Shown: one piece after another, positions 8,416-16,409 of the stretch | How the letters are laid out: every line of letters starts with the position of its first letter | Numbering within the stretch: the stretch's first letter is position 1 | NCBI GenBank assembly: GCA_021786335.1 | Contig: JAJYNM010000058.1 | Location: 1 to 61,737 of the forward strand | DNA: 61,737 nucleotides | Source: an archaeon | GTDB taxonomy: Archaea; Thermoproteota; Nitrososphaeria; Nitrososphaerales; UBA183 | Direction of reading: 5' to 3' | Notes under the pieces: model-generated | Seen by the model: the letters and a program-made list of their open reading frames with translations, nothing else | What the model was told of the DNA's origin: nothing | Databases searched by the model: none | Position numbers and translations under genes: made by a program

Positions 8416-9183
8416 TTGGAAGTCCTTGTGACCGGAGGCTCAGGTCGGATAGGCAGGCTGGTAAGGGAAGGATGCTCTCGCGGAAGGAACATCACATCCC
8501 TGGACGTCGCGCCCTCGGACGATGGCACCGTGGCGGCGGACATAAGGAAACTCGACGAAATCCAACGACTGAGCCGCGGGAAAGAGGTTGTGGTCCATCT
8601 TGCGGCCGATCCCAACGTGGGAGCATCCTGGGAGTCCATCCACGAGAAGAACATAATCGGAACGTACAATGTGTTCGAGGCATGCAGGCGGTCCGATGTA
8701 AGGAGGGTAGTCTTCGCCAGTACGGTCCATGTCACATGGATGTACCACTCGCAGCCGCCCTATTCCTACATCGTAAACGGGGAATACGACAAAGTCGACA
8801 TCGGTCACCTCCAGATGATATCTCACCAGACCCCTCCAAGGCCGGACAGCTACTACGCTGTCAGCAAGCTGTTCGGCGAGAATCTTGGGCGCTACTACAC
8901 CGACACATACGGGCTTTCAGTGGTCTGCCTCAGGTTCGGGTGGGTCCCCCCAGGCGACAAGCCTCCGCAGCCCTCCCCTTTCTTCTTCGCTTCGTGGCTG
9001 TCTCGCAGGGACTTGGTCCAGCTGGTAGAAAGGAGCATCGACGCCGGGGATTTGAAGTTCGACGTCTTCTACGGGGTGTCGAACAACAAATGGCGGTTCT
9101 GGGACATCTCACACCCCAGGGAGGTGCTCGGCTACTCGCCCGTCGACGACGCCGAAAGTTTCAGGAGCAAAGGGGATGTCTGA
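8416..9183 (+). CDS. NAD-dependent epimerase/dehydratase-type SDR, possibly uronate or aldose dehydrogenase
   Basis: 255 residues from TTG. Extended short-chain dehydrogenase fold: the nucleotide-binding motif GGSGRIGRL lies at the very N-terminus, VVHLAADPNVGASW follows, and the catalytic Tyr-x-x-x-Lys is in SYYAVSKLFGEN with the upstream Ser in FASTVHV. The short length without a long C-terminal substrate domain resembles uronate dehydrogenases, which oxidise the aldehyde carbon of hexuronic acids to lactones. That would fit the neighbouring sugar-acid dehydratases, but the substrate is inferred. It converges with the M61 peptidase gene 42 bases downstream. Confidence 0.85.
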   Translation: MEVLVTGGSGRIGRLVREGCSRGRNITSLDVAPSDDGTVAADIRKLDEIQRLSRGKEVVVHLAADPNVGASWESIHEKNIIGTYNVFEACRRSDVRRVVFASTVHVTWMYHSQPPYSYIVNGEYDKVDIGHLQMISHQTPPRPDSYYAVSKLFGENLGRYYTDTYGLSVVCLRFGWVPPGDKPPQPSPFFFASWLSRRDLVQLVERSIDAGDLKFDVFYGVSNNKWRFWDISHPREVLGYSPVDDAESFRSKGDV

Positions 9184-9225
9184 AGGAGCACTCGTGGCCC
9201 CGGATGGGCCGGGAGCGTGCCGCTA

Positions 9226-11061
9226 TCAAACGTAGTCGAAGACGGGCCTCCTTTCAGGCGACCTGGTGAACTCGGGGTACACTATCTCGGGCGACCAGTC
9301 AGACTGCATCCAGCTCTTGAAGATGGCCTTCTGCTCTTCGTCGGCTTCCTTGAGAGGCACCACCTTCTCTTCGAACGCTGGCTTCTTCCCTAGCCTCCCC
9401 TCGAAGCCCTTCAGGACCCCGTTCCTGGCGACGGTCAGCTTAATCGGCGTCTCAGGCGCAGTAGTCGAAATGTAGAACGACGCCCGCTCTCCCAAGAGTC
9501 TGAGCCCGTCTATCCCGACTATTTCGTCCCCCGCAGCCAGGCCCATAGCCTCGGCAGGAGAGTCTTGCAGCCTCATCCTCACTATCATCCTCCCCCCTTC
9601 GCTGCTCAGCTTCACCCCGAGGAAACCCTCCTCCTTCTGTGCGGCATCCTTCGGAGCGAGCTTCAACCCAGCGTAACCAAGGTATCTGTCGAAGTCGATG
9701 GGTTCCCTCCCTTTGACCCTGGCGCCGAAGATGCTCCGCACGCTACTGCCGCCGACTTCCACCGCCGCTGCTTCAAACTCCTCGTCAGTGTATCCCCGGC
9801 CTTCCTCAACGTATGTACGGCGGTAGACATTCCTCATGAGGTCGTCCAACGTCTTCTCGCACCCTGTGTTCTTTCGGACCTGAAGGTCAAGCATCCACCC
9901 AACGAGCGCCCCCTGAGTGTAGTATGACATCGTGACATTCTGTTGGTTCGCTCCGAGCTTGTTGAACTTGATCCAGGTGTCGAAGCTCGCCTCCTGCGCG
10001 CTCTGCCATTTCCATCCGGGAAGGTTCTTCATCTGGCTGATGTTTCTGGCCAGCGAGTCAAGGTACTCCGCTACCGAGTAGATTCCCGCCCTCCTCAGCA
10101 GATGGTCGCCGTAGTATGTCGTAAACCCCTCAGCTATCCAGAGAGACTTGGTGTACACCTCCGAAGAATAGTCGAAGGGGCCGAGGCCCTTCGGTCTCAT
10201 CCTCTTCACGTTCCATGTATGGAAGAATTCGTGAGAGAACAGGTTCATTATCGAGTCATATTCCTCCTTCGGGACAAACCTCAGCCTGGGGATGATGCAG
10301 AGGGTGCTGTTGAGGTGCTCAAGTCCTCCCCCTCCCTCCTCGGTGAAATCGACTATGAACACATACTTCCTGTACGGGATATCGCCGAACACTTCGCTCG
10401 TCCGCTCGACTATCTTCTTGATGTCGTCGACGAGCCTCTCCCTGTCCACAGGGGCCTCCCCGAAGATGGAGACTTCGTGCGGAATCTCCGCAACTTCGAA
10501 CGTGCGTATGTCCTGGTTCCCGACCTCTACGGGGGAGTCCATGAGCAAGTCTAAGTTGTCTGCGAGGAACTCGAAGTCCGAGACCTGCTCGAGCCCCGTG
10601 GAGACTCGCTTCCACCCGTTGTAGGGGACAAGAGTCACCCTGGCCCTCTCGTTCTCCATCCCGACAGGATAGATGAAGACGCTAGCCCCGTTGATTACCG
10701 CGTGGAACGTGTCCAAGTAGCTCTTCGTGACTTCGTAGGCGAAGGCGTAGACAGAATAGCTGATGCGGATGGTCCTCGGGTCCTCGTCCCAGCTCAGCGT
10801 CCACGTGCTCTTAGACTCCTTCTCCATTCTCCCGAGGGGGGTGCCTGTATCCCCGTCTGCAGCCTTCAGGTCGAGGACGTTCTTAGAGAAATTTTCGATA
10901 TTGTAGCTCCCTGGAGTCCAGACTGGCATCGTCAGCTTCAACGACTTCCCCGCCTCTGGAGGAAGGGGTATCACGAGGTCAACATCGAAGTAGTGGGTGT
11001 TCGCCCTCTTCATCGACACCGTGTACCTGAGAAGTTCGTCGTCTCCTCCTCCTCTCTTCAT
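9226..11061 (-). CDS. M61 family (glycyl aminopeptidase-like) metallopeptidase with PDZ domain
   Basis: 611 residues from the ATG of MKRGGGDDELLRYTVSM, which matches the family's usual start; 19 further in-frame upstream codons are unlikely. Order: N-terminal beta domain (about 1-160), catalytic domain with the gluzincin motif SHEFFHTWNVKRMRP (His-Glu...His) and downstream SLWIAEGFTTYYGD supplying the third ligand, then a PDZ domain (about 505-580; GFLGVKLSSEGG, AGDEIVGIDGLR). No signal peptide, so probably cytoplasmic. M61 enzymes remove N-terminal residues, preferring Gly or Ala. It lies 69 bases after a dehydratase gene but has no clear link to sugar metabolism. Confidence 0.92.
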   Translation of the reverse strand: MKRGGGDDELLRYTVSMKRANTHYFDVDLVIPLPPEAGKSLKLTMPVWTPGSYNIENFSKNVLDLKAADGDTGTPLGRMEKESKSTWTLSWDEDPRTIRISYSVYAFAYEVTKSYLDTFHAVINGASVFIYPVGMENERARVTLVPYNGWKRVSTGLEQVSDFEFLADNLDLLMDSPVEVGNQDIRTFEVAEIPHEVSIFGEAPVDRERLVDDIKKIVERTSEVFGDIPYRKYVFIVDFTEEGGGGLEHLNSTLCIIPRLRFVPKEEYDSIMNLFSHEFFHTWNVKRMRPKGLGPFDYSSEVYTKSLWIAEGFTTYYGDHLLRRAGIYSVAEYLDSLARNISQMKNLPGWKWQSAQEASFDTWIKFNKLGANQQNVTMSYYTQGALVGWMLDLQVRKNTGCEKTLDDLMRNVYRRTYVEEGRGYTDEEFEAAAVEVGGSSVRSIFGARVKGREPIDFDRYLGYAGLKLAPKDAAQKEEGFLGVKLSSEGGRMIVRMRLQDSPAEAMGLAAGDEIVGIDGLRLLGERASFYISTTAPETPIKLTVARNGVLKGFEGRLGKKPAFEEKVVPLKEADEEQKAIFKSWMQSDWSPEIVYPEFTRSPERRPVFDYV

Positions 11062-11094
11062 CGTGGCTGCGCGGCGAGGCCGACGGTCATGCAG

Positions 11095-11100
11095 AAAAAA
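11095..11100 (-). terminator. Possible T-tract terminator
   Basis: The minus strand has a run of six T directly after the stop of the DgoD-like gene and before the M61 gene, the kind of T-tract at which archaeal RNA polymerase can terminate. Confidence 0.3.
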
Positions 11101-11130
11101 GGTATCGCCTGCAGGCACCCCCAGCGACGG

Positions 11131-12288
11131 TCACCAGTTGGTGTACGAACCGTCTTCTCGGTGCCAGTGAGGCGGCTCCCAGGGCTTGAAGTCCTTGGAC
11201 GCGGCTTCGAAGTCGAACTCAATCCCGAGGCCGGGGGAGTCAGGGATGCGGAAGCCGGTCCCTTCGAGCTTCGGCTGTTTTGGGAAGAGGGCTTTGTCAA
11301 AGCCTTCAGGATTGCCGACATAATGCCCCTGCAGCTCCAGCCAAGCGTAGTTCGGGACCGCGGCGGCGAGCTGGATGTTCGCAGCAGTGCTCACAGGGCC
11401 GAGGGGGTTGTGGGGCATCAGGTCAACGTAGTGGGCTTCGCAGCTCCCGGCGACCTTCATCGACTCAGTGAAACCTCCAATGTTGCAGACGTCTATCCTC
11501 GCGAAGTTCGTAATCCCTCGTTCGACGAAGGGGAGGAATGCCCACTTGCTCGATGATTCCTCCCCAATGGCGAAGGGGACGGCGACCATTGTGCGGAGGG
11601 ACACGTACGCCTCGGGGCTCTCGGCCCTTATCGGCTCCTCAAGGAAGTCGAGAGTATCGCGGTTGAGTTTCCCGCAGAAGGAAGCCGCCTCTGCAACGCT
11701 CAATCTGTGGTGGTAGTCGAGCCCTAGGACGGGGGACGGTCCAACCTGCTCCCTCACCTTGTTTAACCAGTTGGCAGTCGTGGCAATCGAGTCGCGCGGT
11801 TCGAACAGCCTCCCGTCAGGGCCCTGGTTCTGCCTCGCCGGCGCGAATCTGATCACCCGCCACCCCGCCTTGACCAGTTTCTCCGCAGCACTGGGGGCTT
11901 CCGGCCCCACCGGTTCCCTGGCCGTCACAAAGCACTGGACAATCCCCCTGTGCTGCCCGCCCAGAAGCTGGAAAACCGGGACGCCGAGCTTCTTCCCCGC
12001 AAGGTCGTAGAGAGCGATGTCGATGGCAGAGATGGCACCTGTGAGCACCCGCCCCCCTTCGAAGTACTGGCTCCGATAGAGTTCCTGCCAGAGGGTGCTA
12101 ATCCTCATAGGGTCCTTCCCGAGGAGGGACTGGCGGAAGTGGTCGATAGCCCCTTTGACAGCGAGCTCGCGCCCGGACACACCCGACTCGCCTACCCCAT
12201 AGGTACCATCGCTTGTCTCCACGACAACCATGAGGACATTCCGCGAACCTACCCATACTGGGTATGACCTCACGTCGCTGATTTTCAT
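11131..12288 (-). CDS. Enolase-superfamily sugar-acid dehydratase, galactonate dehydratase-like
   Basis: 385 residues from ATG behind a G-rich aggggggtg; a GTG three codons earlier is an alternative. Enolase superfamily, mandelate-racemase subgroup: N-terminal capping domain (1-125), then the barrel. Visible active-site elements are GLDYHHRLSV (metal Asp and the Asp-x-His pair of D-galactonate dehydratases), FLEEPIRAES (metal Glu), AIGEESSSKW (metal Glu), DVCNIGGFTE, and MPHNPLGPVS (catalytic His). It should abstract the C2 proton of an aldonic acid and expel the C3 hydroxyl, giving a 2-keto-3-deoxy acid. The Asp-x-His pattern favours galactonate or a related acid. It precedes the M61 gene on the same strand. 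Confidence 0.88.
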   Translation of the reverse strand: MKISDVRSYPVWVGSRNVLMVVVETSDGTYGVGESGVSGRELAVKGAIDHFRQSLLGKDPMRISTLWQELYRSQYFEGGRVLTGAISAIDIALYDLAGKKLGVPVFQLLGGQHRGIVQCFVTAREPVGPEAPSAAEKLVKAGWRVIRFAPARQNQGPDGRLFEPRDSIATTANWLNKVREQVGPSPVLGLDYHHRLSVAEAASFCGKLNRDTLDFLEEPIRAESPEAYVSLRTMVAVPFAIGEESSSKWAFLPFVERGITNFARIDVCNIGGFTESMKVAGSCEAHYVDLMPHNPLGPVSTAANIQLAAAVPNYAWLELQGHYVGNPEGFDKALFPKQPKLEGTGFRIPDSPGLGIEFDFEAASKDFKPWEPPHWHREDGSYTNW

Positions 12289-12363
12289 GCCGTACACCCC
12301 CCTAGGAAGGTCCCAGTAAAGGAGGTAGAGGGGGAGGGCGACCGACTCCCTGGGAGTCCCAAC

Positions 12364-13206
12364 CTAGCGTTCTACCTCCCATCCGAATCTTGCCTTGAAC
12401 CCTAGAGCCCGCTTCGCTCTGGCCGATGATATGGGGGAAGCACGGCCTGACATACCATCCCCTATCCGTACGGTCTCCGGGAAGACAGACTGTATGAGCT
12501 CGACGGTAGGCTCGTCCATGAACGTGTCGTCAGCCGCGACGAACATTGCTTCGTGCCCTGAAGCCCTCCTCTCGAGGGCCAGGCGACACACCAGAGCGGC
12601 ATCCCTGGGGTCTATGTAGCTCCAGAGATGGACAGCTCCCTTGGAGGGGCCGCTCCGAAGACTCGGCAGCACGCCTCGGACATCCTCCGACAGTATGAGC
12701 GGGAACCGGAGACTCACGGCCGAACCCCCTGTCCTTCTGCTGTAAGTTCCTAGTATCTCTTCTCCCACCACCTTCGACAGCCCATAGGGGTCTTGCGGGA
12801 GGAGGGGGTGTTCCTCGTCGATGGGGAAGTAGGAAGGGGAGAAGTGGTTCTTCGCGAATGCGAAGCCGAGCGCGGAGGTGCTGCTCGCGTACACCAACCT
12901 CCGGACGCCCATTTCAGTTGCAGCCTGGGCAACATTGAAGGCGCCGAGGACATTGTTAGTGAACACCGTTTCAGGGGGAGCCATGTCTGGCGTCGGGATG
13001 GCAGCTAGGTGGACAACGGAATCAATGCCTCGCAGAACGTCGCGCACCCTGGCTATGTCGGTGATGTCGATGTCGATGGATCCACCCTCTCCGCGAGCCC
13101 CTGAGCGGACCTTATCTGCTACCACGACCTCGTACCCATTTCCTGAAAGCTCCGATACGACATACCTCCCCAGCCTCCCCCTGCCTCCCGTCACCAGGAC
13201 CTTCAA
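12364..13206 (-). CDS. NAD-dependent epimerase/dehydratase-type SDR
   Basis: 280 residues. The start is taken as TTG at 13206 (LKVLVTGGRGRLG), about 29 nt from a TATA-like box; the open frame continues 22 codons upstream through unconserved sequence. Motifs: GGRGRLGRYV (NAD binding), VVHLAAIPTP, YASSTSALGF (Ser), DPYGLSKVVGEE (Tyr-x-x-x-Lys). It resembles UDP-glucose 4-epimerase-like and aldose dehydrogenase-like SDRs of about 300 residues. It is transcribed away from the sulfatase-like gene, with a compact divergent promoter region between them. Confidence 0.86.
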   Translation of the reverse strand: MKVLVTGGRGRLGRYVVSELSGNGYEVVVADKVRSGARGEGGSIDIDITDIARVRDVLRGIDSVVHLAAIPTPDMAPPETVFTNNVLGAFNVAQAATEMGVRRLVYASSTSALGFAFAKNHFSPSYFPIDEEHPLLPQDPYGLSKVVGEEILGTYSRRTGGSAVSLRFPLILSEDVRGVLPSLRSGPSKGAVHLWSYIDPRDAALVCRLALERRASGHEAMFVAADDTFMDEPTVELIQSVFPETVRIGDGMSGRASPISSARAKRALGFKARFGWEVER

Positions 13207-13230
13207 CCCAGGCGCCGCCCAGCTCTGCGG

Positions 13231-13240
13231 AGCTATAGGC
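13231..13240 (-). promoter_or_regulatory. TATA-like box
   Basis: The minus strand reads gcctatagct about 29 nt before the TTG of the SDR gene, supporting the short start. Confidence 0.45.
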
Positions 13241-13303
13241 GTTGCCCACTTCCGCAGCTTAACCGGGCCCAAGGCAGGGAATGTAAGTGACTTGAATGGG
13301 TGG

Positions 13304-13326
13304 TGCAGACTACCCGTTCACTTTAA
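13304..13326 (+). repeat. Copy 1 of a 23-base promoter-associated repeat
   Basis: This 23-base stretch, ending ttcactttaag, matches 16294-16316 at 21 of 23 positions. It also forms the right arm of an imperfect palindrome with 13284-13303 (gaatgggtggt opposite actacccgttc). It sits just upstream of the sulfatase-like gene. Confidence 0.6.
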
Positions 13327-13330
13327 GAAC

Positions 13331-13338
13331 GTTATAAA
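13331..13338 (+). promoter_or_regulatory. TATA-like box of the sulfatase-like gene
   Basis: gttataaa about 25 nt before the TTG at 13360, which supports that start over the GTG at 13345. Confidence 0.5.
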
Positions 13339-13359
13339 ATCGAAGTGCAGCATAAGACC

Positions 13360-14772
13360 TTGAACAGGAGCAACCTCATCGTACTTGTGATTGACTCTCT
13401 GAGGCAGGATCATGTGAGCTACTACAACGGAGGAGGAAAGGCGTTCCCCGGGGTCGAGGCCTGCAAGACCCCGAACCTCGACGAGCTAGCCAAAGAATCG
13501 GTGACGTTCAGCAACGCGTATCCAGCAGGTCTGCCCACGATCCCGATTCGGACGGAGCTGATGACGGGTCATTACACCCTTCCCTACAGGTCGTGGGAGC
13601 CGCTACATCCAAGCGACATAACATTGGCGGAGATTTTGAAGAGCAACGGCTACGTCACCGGGCTGATCGCAGACAACTATCACTTGTTCAAGCCAGGGAT
13701 GAACTTCCACAAGGGGTTCAACTCGTTCTCCTGGATCCGCGGTCAGGAGTATGACGCATTTCGTACAGCCCCGCCTAAGAAGAGGAACGTCGACGACTAC
13801 GTCAACAAGAACTACCGGGAGGCGACCAGCAACAACCTCTTTCTTGGAACGAAGACTCCTTGGATCAAGCTCATCGAACAGTACTTGGCGAACGTGGATG
13901 ATTTCGAAGAAGAAGACGACTGGTTTGCGGCAAGGGTATTCGAAGAATCATCTTCTTGGTTGAGAGCAAACTCAAACAAAGGCAACTTCTTTCTCTGGGT
14001 GGATTGCTTCGACCCTCACGAGCCCTGGTTTCCGCCCATCGAGTTCAACACATACACAGATAGGAACCACTCCGGCCCGAAACTCATCCTACCCATGGGG
14101 GGGATGGCATCGGAGTGGGCAACCCCCGAAGAAATCAACTACGTCAGGGGGATGTATGCGGGGGAGGCGGCCTTCGTGGACCACTCTCTTGGCAGGTTCC
14201 GCGAGACAATCGACGAGCTAGGCCTGGGTGACGATACAACGATTCTCGTCTTGGCGGACCACGGGCACCCGCTAGCGGACCACGGTAAGTTCCTGAAAGG
14301 CCCGGACAGGCTCTACAACGAACTCCTGAAGGTCCCGTTCATGATCAGGTTGCCCGGCGGGGAACACGCTCACAAGACCGAGGCGGTGGTCCAGTTCCCT
14401 GATGTTCTGCCCACCTTACTCGACCTGCTCGGTCTCGGAAATGACACCGCCTCCCTCCACGGGAAGAGTTTCCTGCCCGTACTTACGAATCAGAGCACTT
14501 CCCACCGCCGGTTCGCGATAAGCGGATACCACGGGAGCACCGACAGATGCATACGTAACGAGAGATGGACCTACATCGAAAGGCCCCCAGGACAGCAGAG
14601 CGAACTGTATGATTTGAGCAAAGACCCCCATGAGAGAAGAAATGTCGCGCGGGAAGAGGCGGAGACCGTCGAAGTCATGCGGCAGGCTTTCGGCTCATAC
14701 TTCAGAAAGACCCAGGCGGGAGGGACGGGGGTCCAAGGCAAGCAGGAACTGGGCGGGACATCTTTCTGCTAG
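13360..14772 (+). CDS. Sulfatase-fold (alkaline phosphatase superfamily) hydrolase with Thr at the nucleophile position
   Basis: About 470 residues from TTG; the protein then begins LNRSNLIVLVIDSLRQDH, the normal sulfatase start, whose Asp binds the metal. The family motif C/S-x-P-x-R...TG is present as TIPIRTELMTGHY with Thr where the formylglycine precursor Cys or Ser should be. Other metal segments are DCFDPHEPWFPP, LADHGHPLADHGKF and LKVPFMIRLPGG. The C-terminal subdomain has SELYDLSKDPHERRNVA, common in sulfatases. No signal peptide. With Thr it cannot be matured to formylglycine, so it may be a phosphodiester- or phosphate-type hydrolase, or a sulfatase using Thr directly. Confident of fold, unsure of reaction. 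Confidence 0.88.
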   Translation: MNRSNLIVLVIDSLRQDHVSYYNGGGKAFPGVEACKTPNLDELAKESVTFSNAYPAGLPTIPIRTELMTGHYTLPYRSWEPLHPSDITLAEILKSNGYVTGLIADNYHLFKPGMNFHKGFNSFSWIRGQEYDAFRTAPPKKRNVDDYVNKNYREATSNNLFLGTKTPWIKLIEQYLANVDDFEEEDDWFAARVFEESSSWLRANSNKGNFFLWVDCFDPHEPWFPPIEFNTYTDRNHSGPKLILPMGGMASEWATPEEINYVRGMYAGEAAFVDHSLGRFRETIDELGLGDDTTILVLADHGHPLADHGKFLKGPDRLYNELLKVPFMIRLPGGEHAHKTEAVVQFPDVLPTLLDLLGLGNDTASLHGKSFLPVLTNQSTSHRRFAISGYHGSTDRCIRNERWTYIERPPGQQSELYDLSKDPHERRNVAREEAETVEVMRQAFGSYFRKTQAGGTGVQGKQELGGTSFC

Positions 14773-15198
14773 GAGCGGGAAGCCGAAGCAGCAGCCCTCT
14801 CCTGCAGAAGGGTGAGCTCCTCGGGTCTCGAACCGCCGCAGTCAACTCTCTGGGATAGGAGCCTCTGTCTTGCATCCTCCAGGTCCTGTGCTGTTCAGCG
14901 AACTCAGTGCCGCCTGAAGAGTGAATCAAGAGCGAATCAAAATGGATGTTCCGCGTGCTATCGGCTCCCCTCGGGTGGGAGGTCGAACCGGTTCGTTTCC
15001 AGCCCCGCCTTCGCTTCATCGGCGTCGCCCTCCCCGACGGTCCCATCCCCCCGGTCCAGGAACTCCCATCGGCCGACGGGGCTCTGTTAAGCATCCGTAA
15101 TCTTGGGGGTCGCCATTAGGCCGTCAAGGGCGTCAGTTCAGAGCATCCCCCTGAAGCCTTCGAGCCTCAGACGCTCCTCGACGTACTCTTTCTTTGGC
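14773..15198. other. Intergenic, no gene recognised
   Basis: About 425 bases between the sulfatase-like gene and a small broken ORF. Frames on both strands lack recognisable protein character. A gctcct...aggagc stem on the minus strand near 14815-14865 briefly resembles part of a tRNA but does not fold as one. Confidence 0.3.
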
Positions 15199-15442
15199 CT
15201 ACATTTTGGGTCGGTGGGGGGGAGCTATTGTGTTAGCCGGGCTTGCCTCGTCGCTTACCCCCTTTTCCAGACGGCCCTGAAGTCTCTGATTCCGCTGCTC
15301 GAGACTCTCACTCCTGTCCTCTCGGACAGCGCATCGGATATCCTTGAGGAAGCGACGATGCGTCCTCCTCAAAAATCTCGAAGAGCTCGTCGCGAACCTT
15401 CCCCTTGACCCTCCATGCACCCTTGGGTCCTCGCTCGGCCAT
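15199..15442 (-). pseudogene. Small broken ORF beside the insertion sequence
   Basis: From the ATG at 15442 the minus strand encodes GAWRVKGKVRDELFEIFEED. The reading then continues convincingly in another frame as HRRFLKDIRCAVREDRSESL followed by EQRNQRLQGRLEKG. Removing one G in gaggacgcat near 15363 joins the two into a protein of about 80 residues with a charged, probably helical C-terminal half. No family recognised. It may be a small archaeal protein inactivated by a one-base insertion, or a sequence error. Confidence 0.4.
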
Positions 15443-15516
15443 AGGAGACGGTGGGGTGACGTAGTCAAACACACGCACGTCACATTCAGGCGACAGAGGA
15501 GCAAATTATCGGCAGA

Positions 15517-15532
15517 TGGCGCTGTCAACTTA
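15517..15532 (+). repeat. Left terminal inverted repeat of the IS
   Basis: tggcgctgtcaactta, the exact reverse complement of 16278-16293. It also contains the transposase stop codon. Confidence 0.8.
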
Positions 15533-16204
15533 GGGCCTCCGGAAGGCTCTGAATGAACCGCTGATACTCGTTTGGTCGTCCCTCTCTCTGATGACGTTGT
15601 GGAAGTACCTGAAGACGGAAATCCAATTCCTGACGTGCCCGTGGTCGCATTCTTCCCTGAAGCAGGGGAAGAGGTCGTCGAAGTTCTCCAGCCTGTACTT
15701 CAGGGCCTGGTTGAACCTCTCGATGAGGTTCTTCCACTCGACGGGATAGACGCGGTGCTCCAGGCGGAGGAGCCTGCGCGCCTCGGGGTATCAAACCACC
15801 ACGCCGGTCCAGATGGGCTTAAGACCGTACCTGCTCCTGACCTCCTTCAGGAAGAGGTAGGCGTCGAGGCCGCTCTGATTGTACGAGACCCGGAAGTGCA
15901 GGAAGACCCTCAGGGCGGGCTCGTAGGCGGCCCAGACCCACACCCACGCCTGGCTCCCCCTGATGCGTATCATCGTCTCGTCCACGAAGAAGGTCCTCAC
16001 TCTCTTCCTGTCGACGTCGAACCTGTCGCAGACCGGAGCCAGTCGCTGGACCCACTGGCGGATGGCCTCGTGAGACCTCTCGACGAAGGGCTCAAGAATC
16101 ATCGACGCCTTCCTCAAACTGTTCGAACACAGAGAGACGAACGTCCCGGAAAGAACCAGCGGGAGGGATGTCCTTTCACGTTCCATGAACTTTGGAGAGT
16201 CCAT
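15530..16204 (-). pseudogene. Interrupted DDE transposase
   Basis: The frame gives 224 codons with one in-frame TGA at 15791-15793 (codon 138). Before it are SHEAIRQWVQRLAP and VDETMIRIRGSQAWVWVWAA, the first catalytic Asp region of IS6/IS240-like DDE enzymes. After it come YPEARRLL, NLIERFNQALKYRLENFDDL and RNWISVFRYFHNVIRE. The TGA stands where a Trp (WYPEA) is usual. The second catalytic Asp, normally T-D before this point, appears as T-G. With a stop and a lost catalytic residue the enzyme should be inactive. The reading frame is otherwise intact, which suggests recent decay. Confidence 0.8.
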
Positions 16205-16277
16205 GAGGCGTGGGAGGCATCATCCCCTCAAACCCGAAGGAAGCAACGAAGCTAGAGCATCAGCTCAATTCATTCCT

Positions 16278-16293
16278 TAAGTTGACAGCGCCA
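16278..16293 (-). repeat. Right terminal inverted repeat of the IS
   Basis: taagttgacagcgcca, a perfect 16-base inverse of the left end. Outside it lies gcaga, also found just outside the left end. Confidence 0.8.
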
Positions 16294-16316
16294 GCAGACC
16301 ACCCATTCACTTTAAG
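16294..16316 (+). repeat. Copy 2 of the 23-base promoter repeat, including a TATA-like box
   Basis: Matches 13304-13326 at 21 of 23 bases. Its last part, ctttaag (16310-16316), lies 27 nt before an ATG at 16340, the right distance for a leaderless start. A later agtgaat (around 16346) is the inverse of attcact in the repeat. Confidence 0.6.
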
Positions 16317-16409
16317 GGACCCTGGCTGGAGGGCTCGCAATGGGGAGTGAATTGGCAGTCACAGAAACTCTTTCATACCCTCCTGGTCGCCTGACTGTCA
16401 GGGGGGACC

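Larger units (their letters stand above)
15517..16293 (-). mobile_element. Decayed IS6-like insertion sequence (777 bp)
   Basis: A single-transposase element bounded by perfect 16-base terminal inverted repeats (15517-15532 and 16278-16293). Both ends are flanked by the 5-base direct repeat gcaga (15512-15516 and 16294-16298), which could be the target duplication, although IS6 elements usually duplicate 8 bases. The transposase is interrupted by a stop. The right end lies immediately next to the promoter element shared with the sulfatase-like gene. Confidence 0.8.

Noticed and set aside
14812..14870. tRNA-like ggttcgagaccc on the minus strand with a gctcct...aggagc stem
   Set aside because: The closing stem spans only about 55 bases, the T-stem does not pair and no anticodon arm is found.
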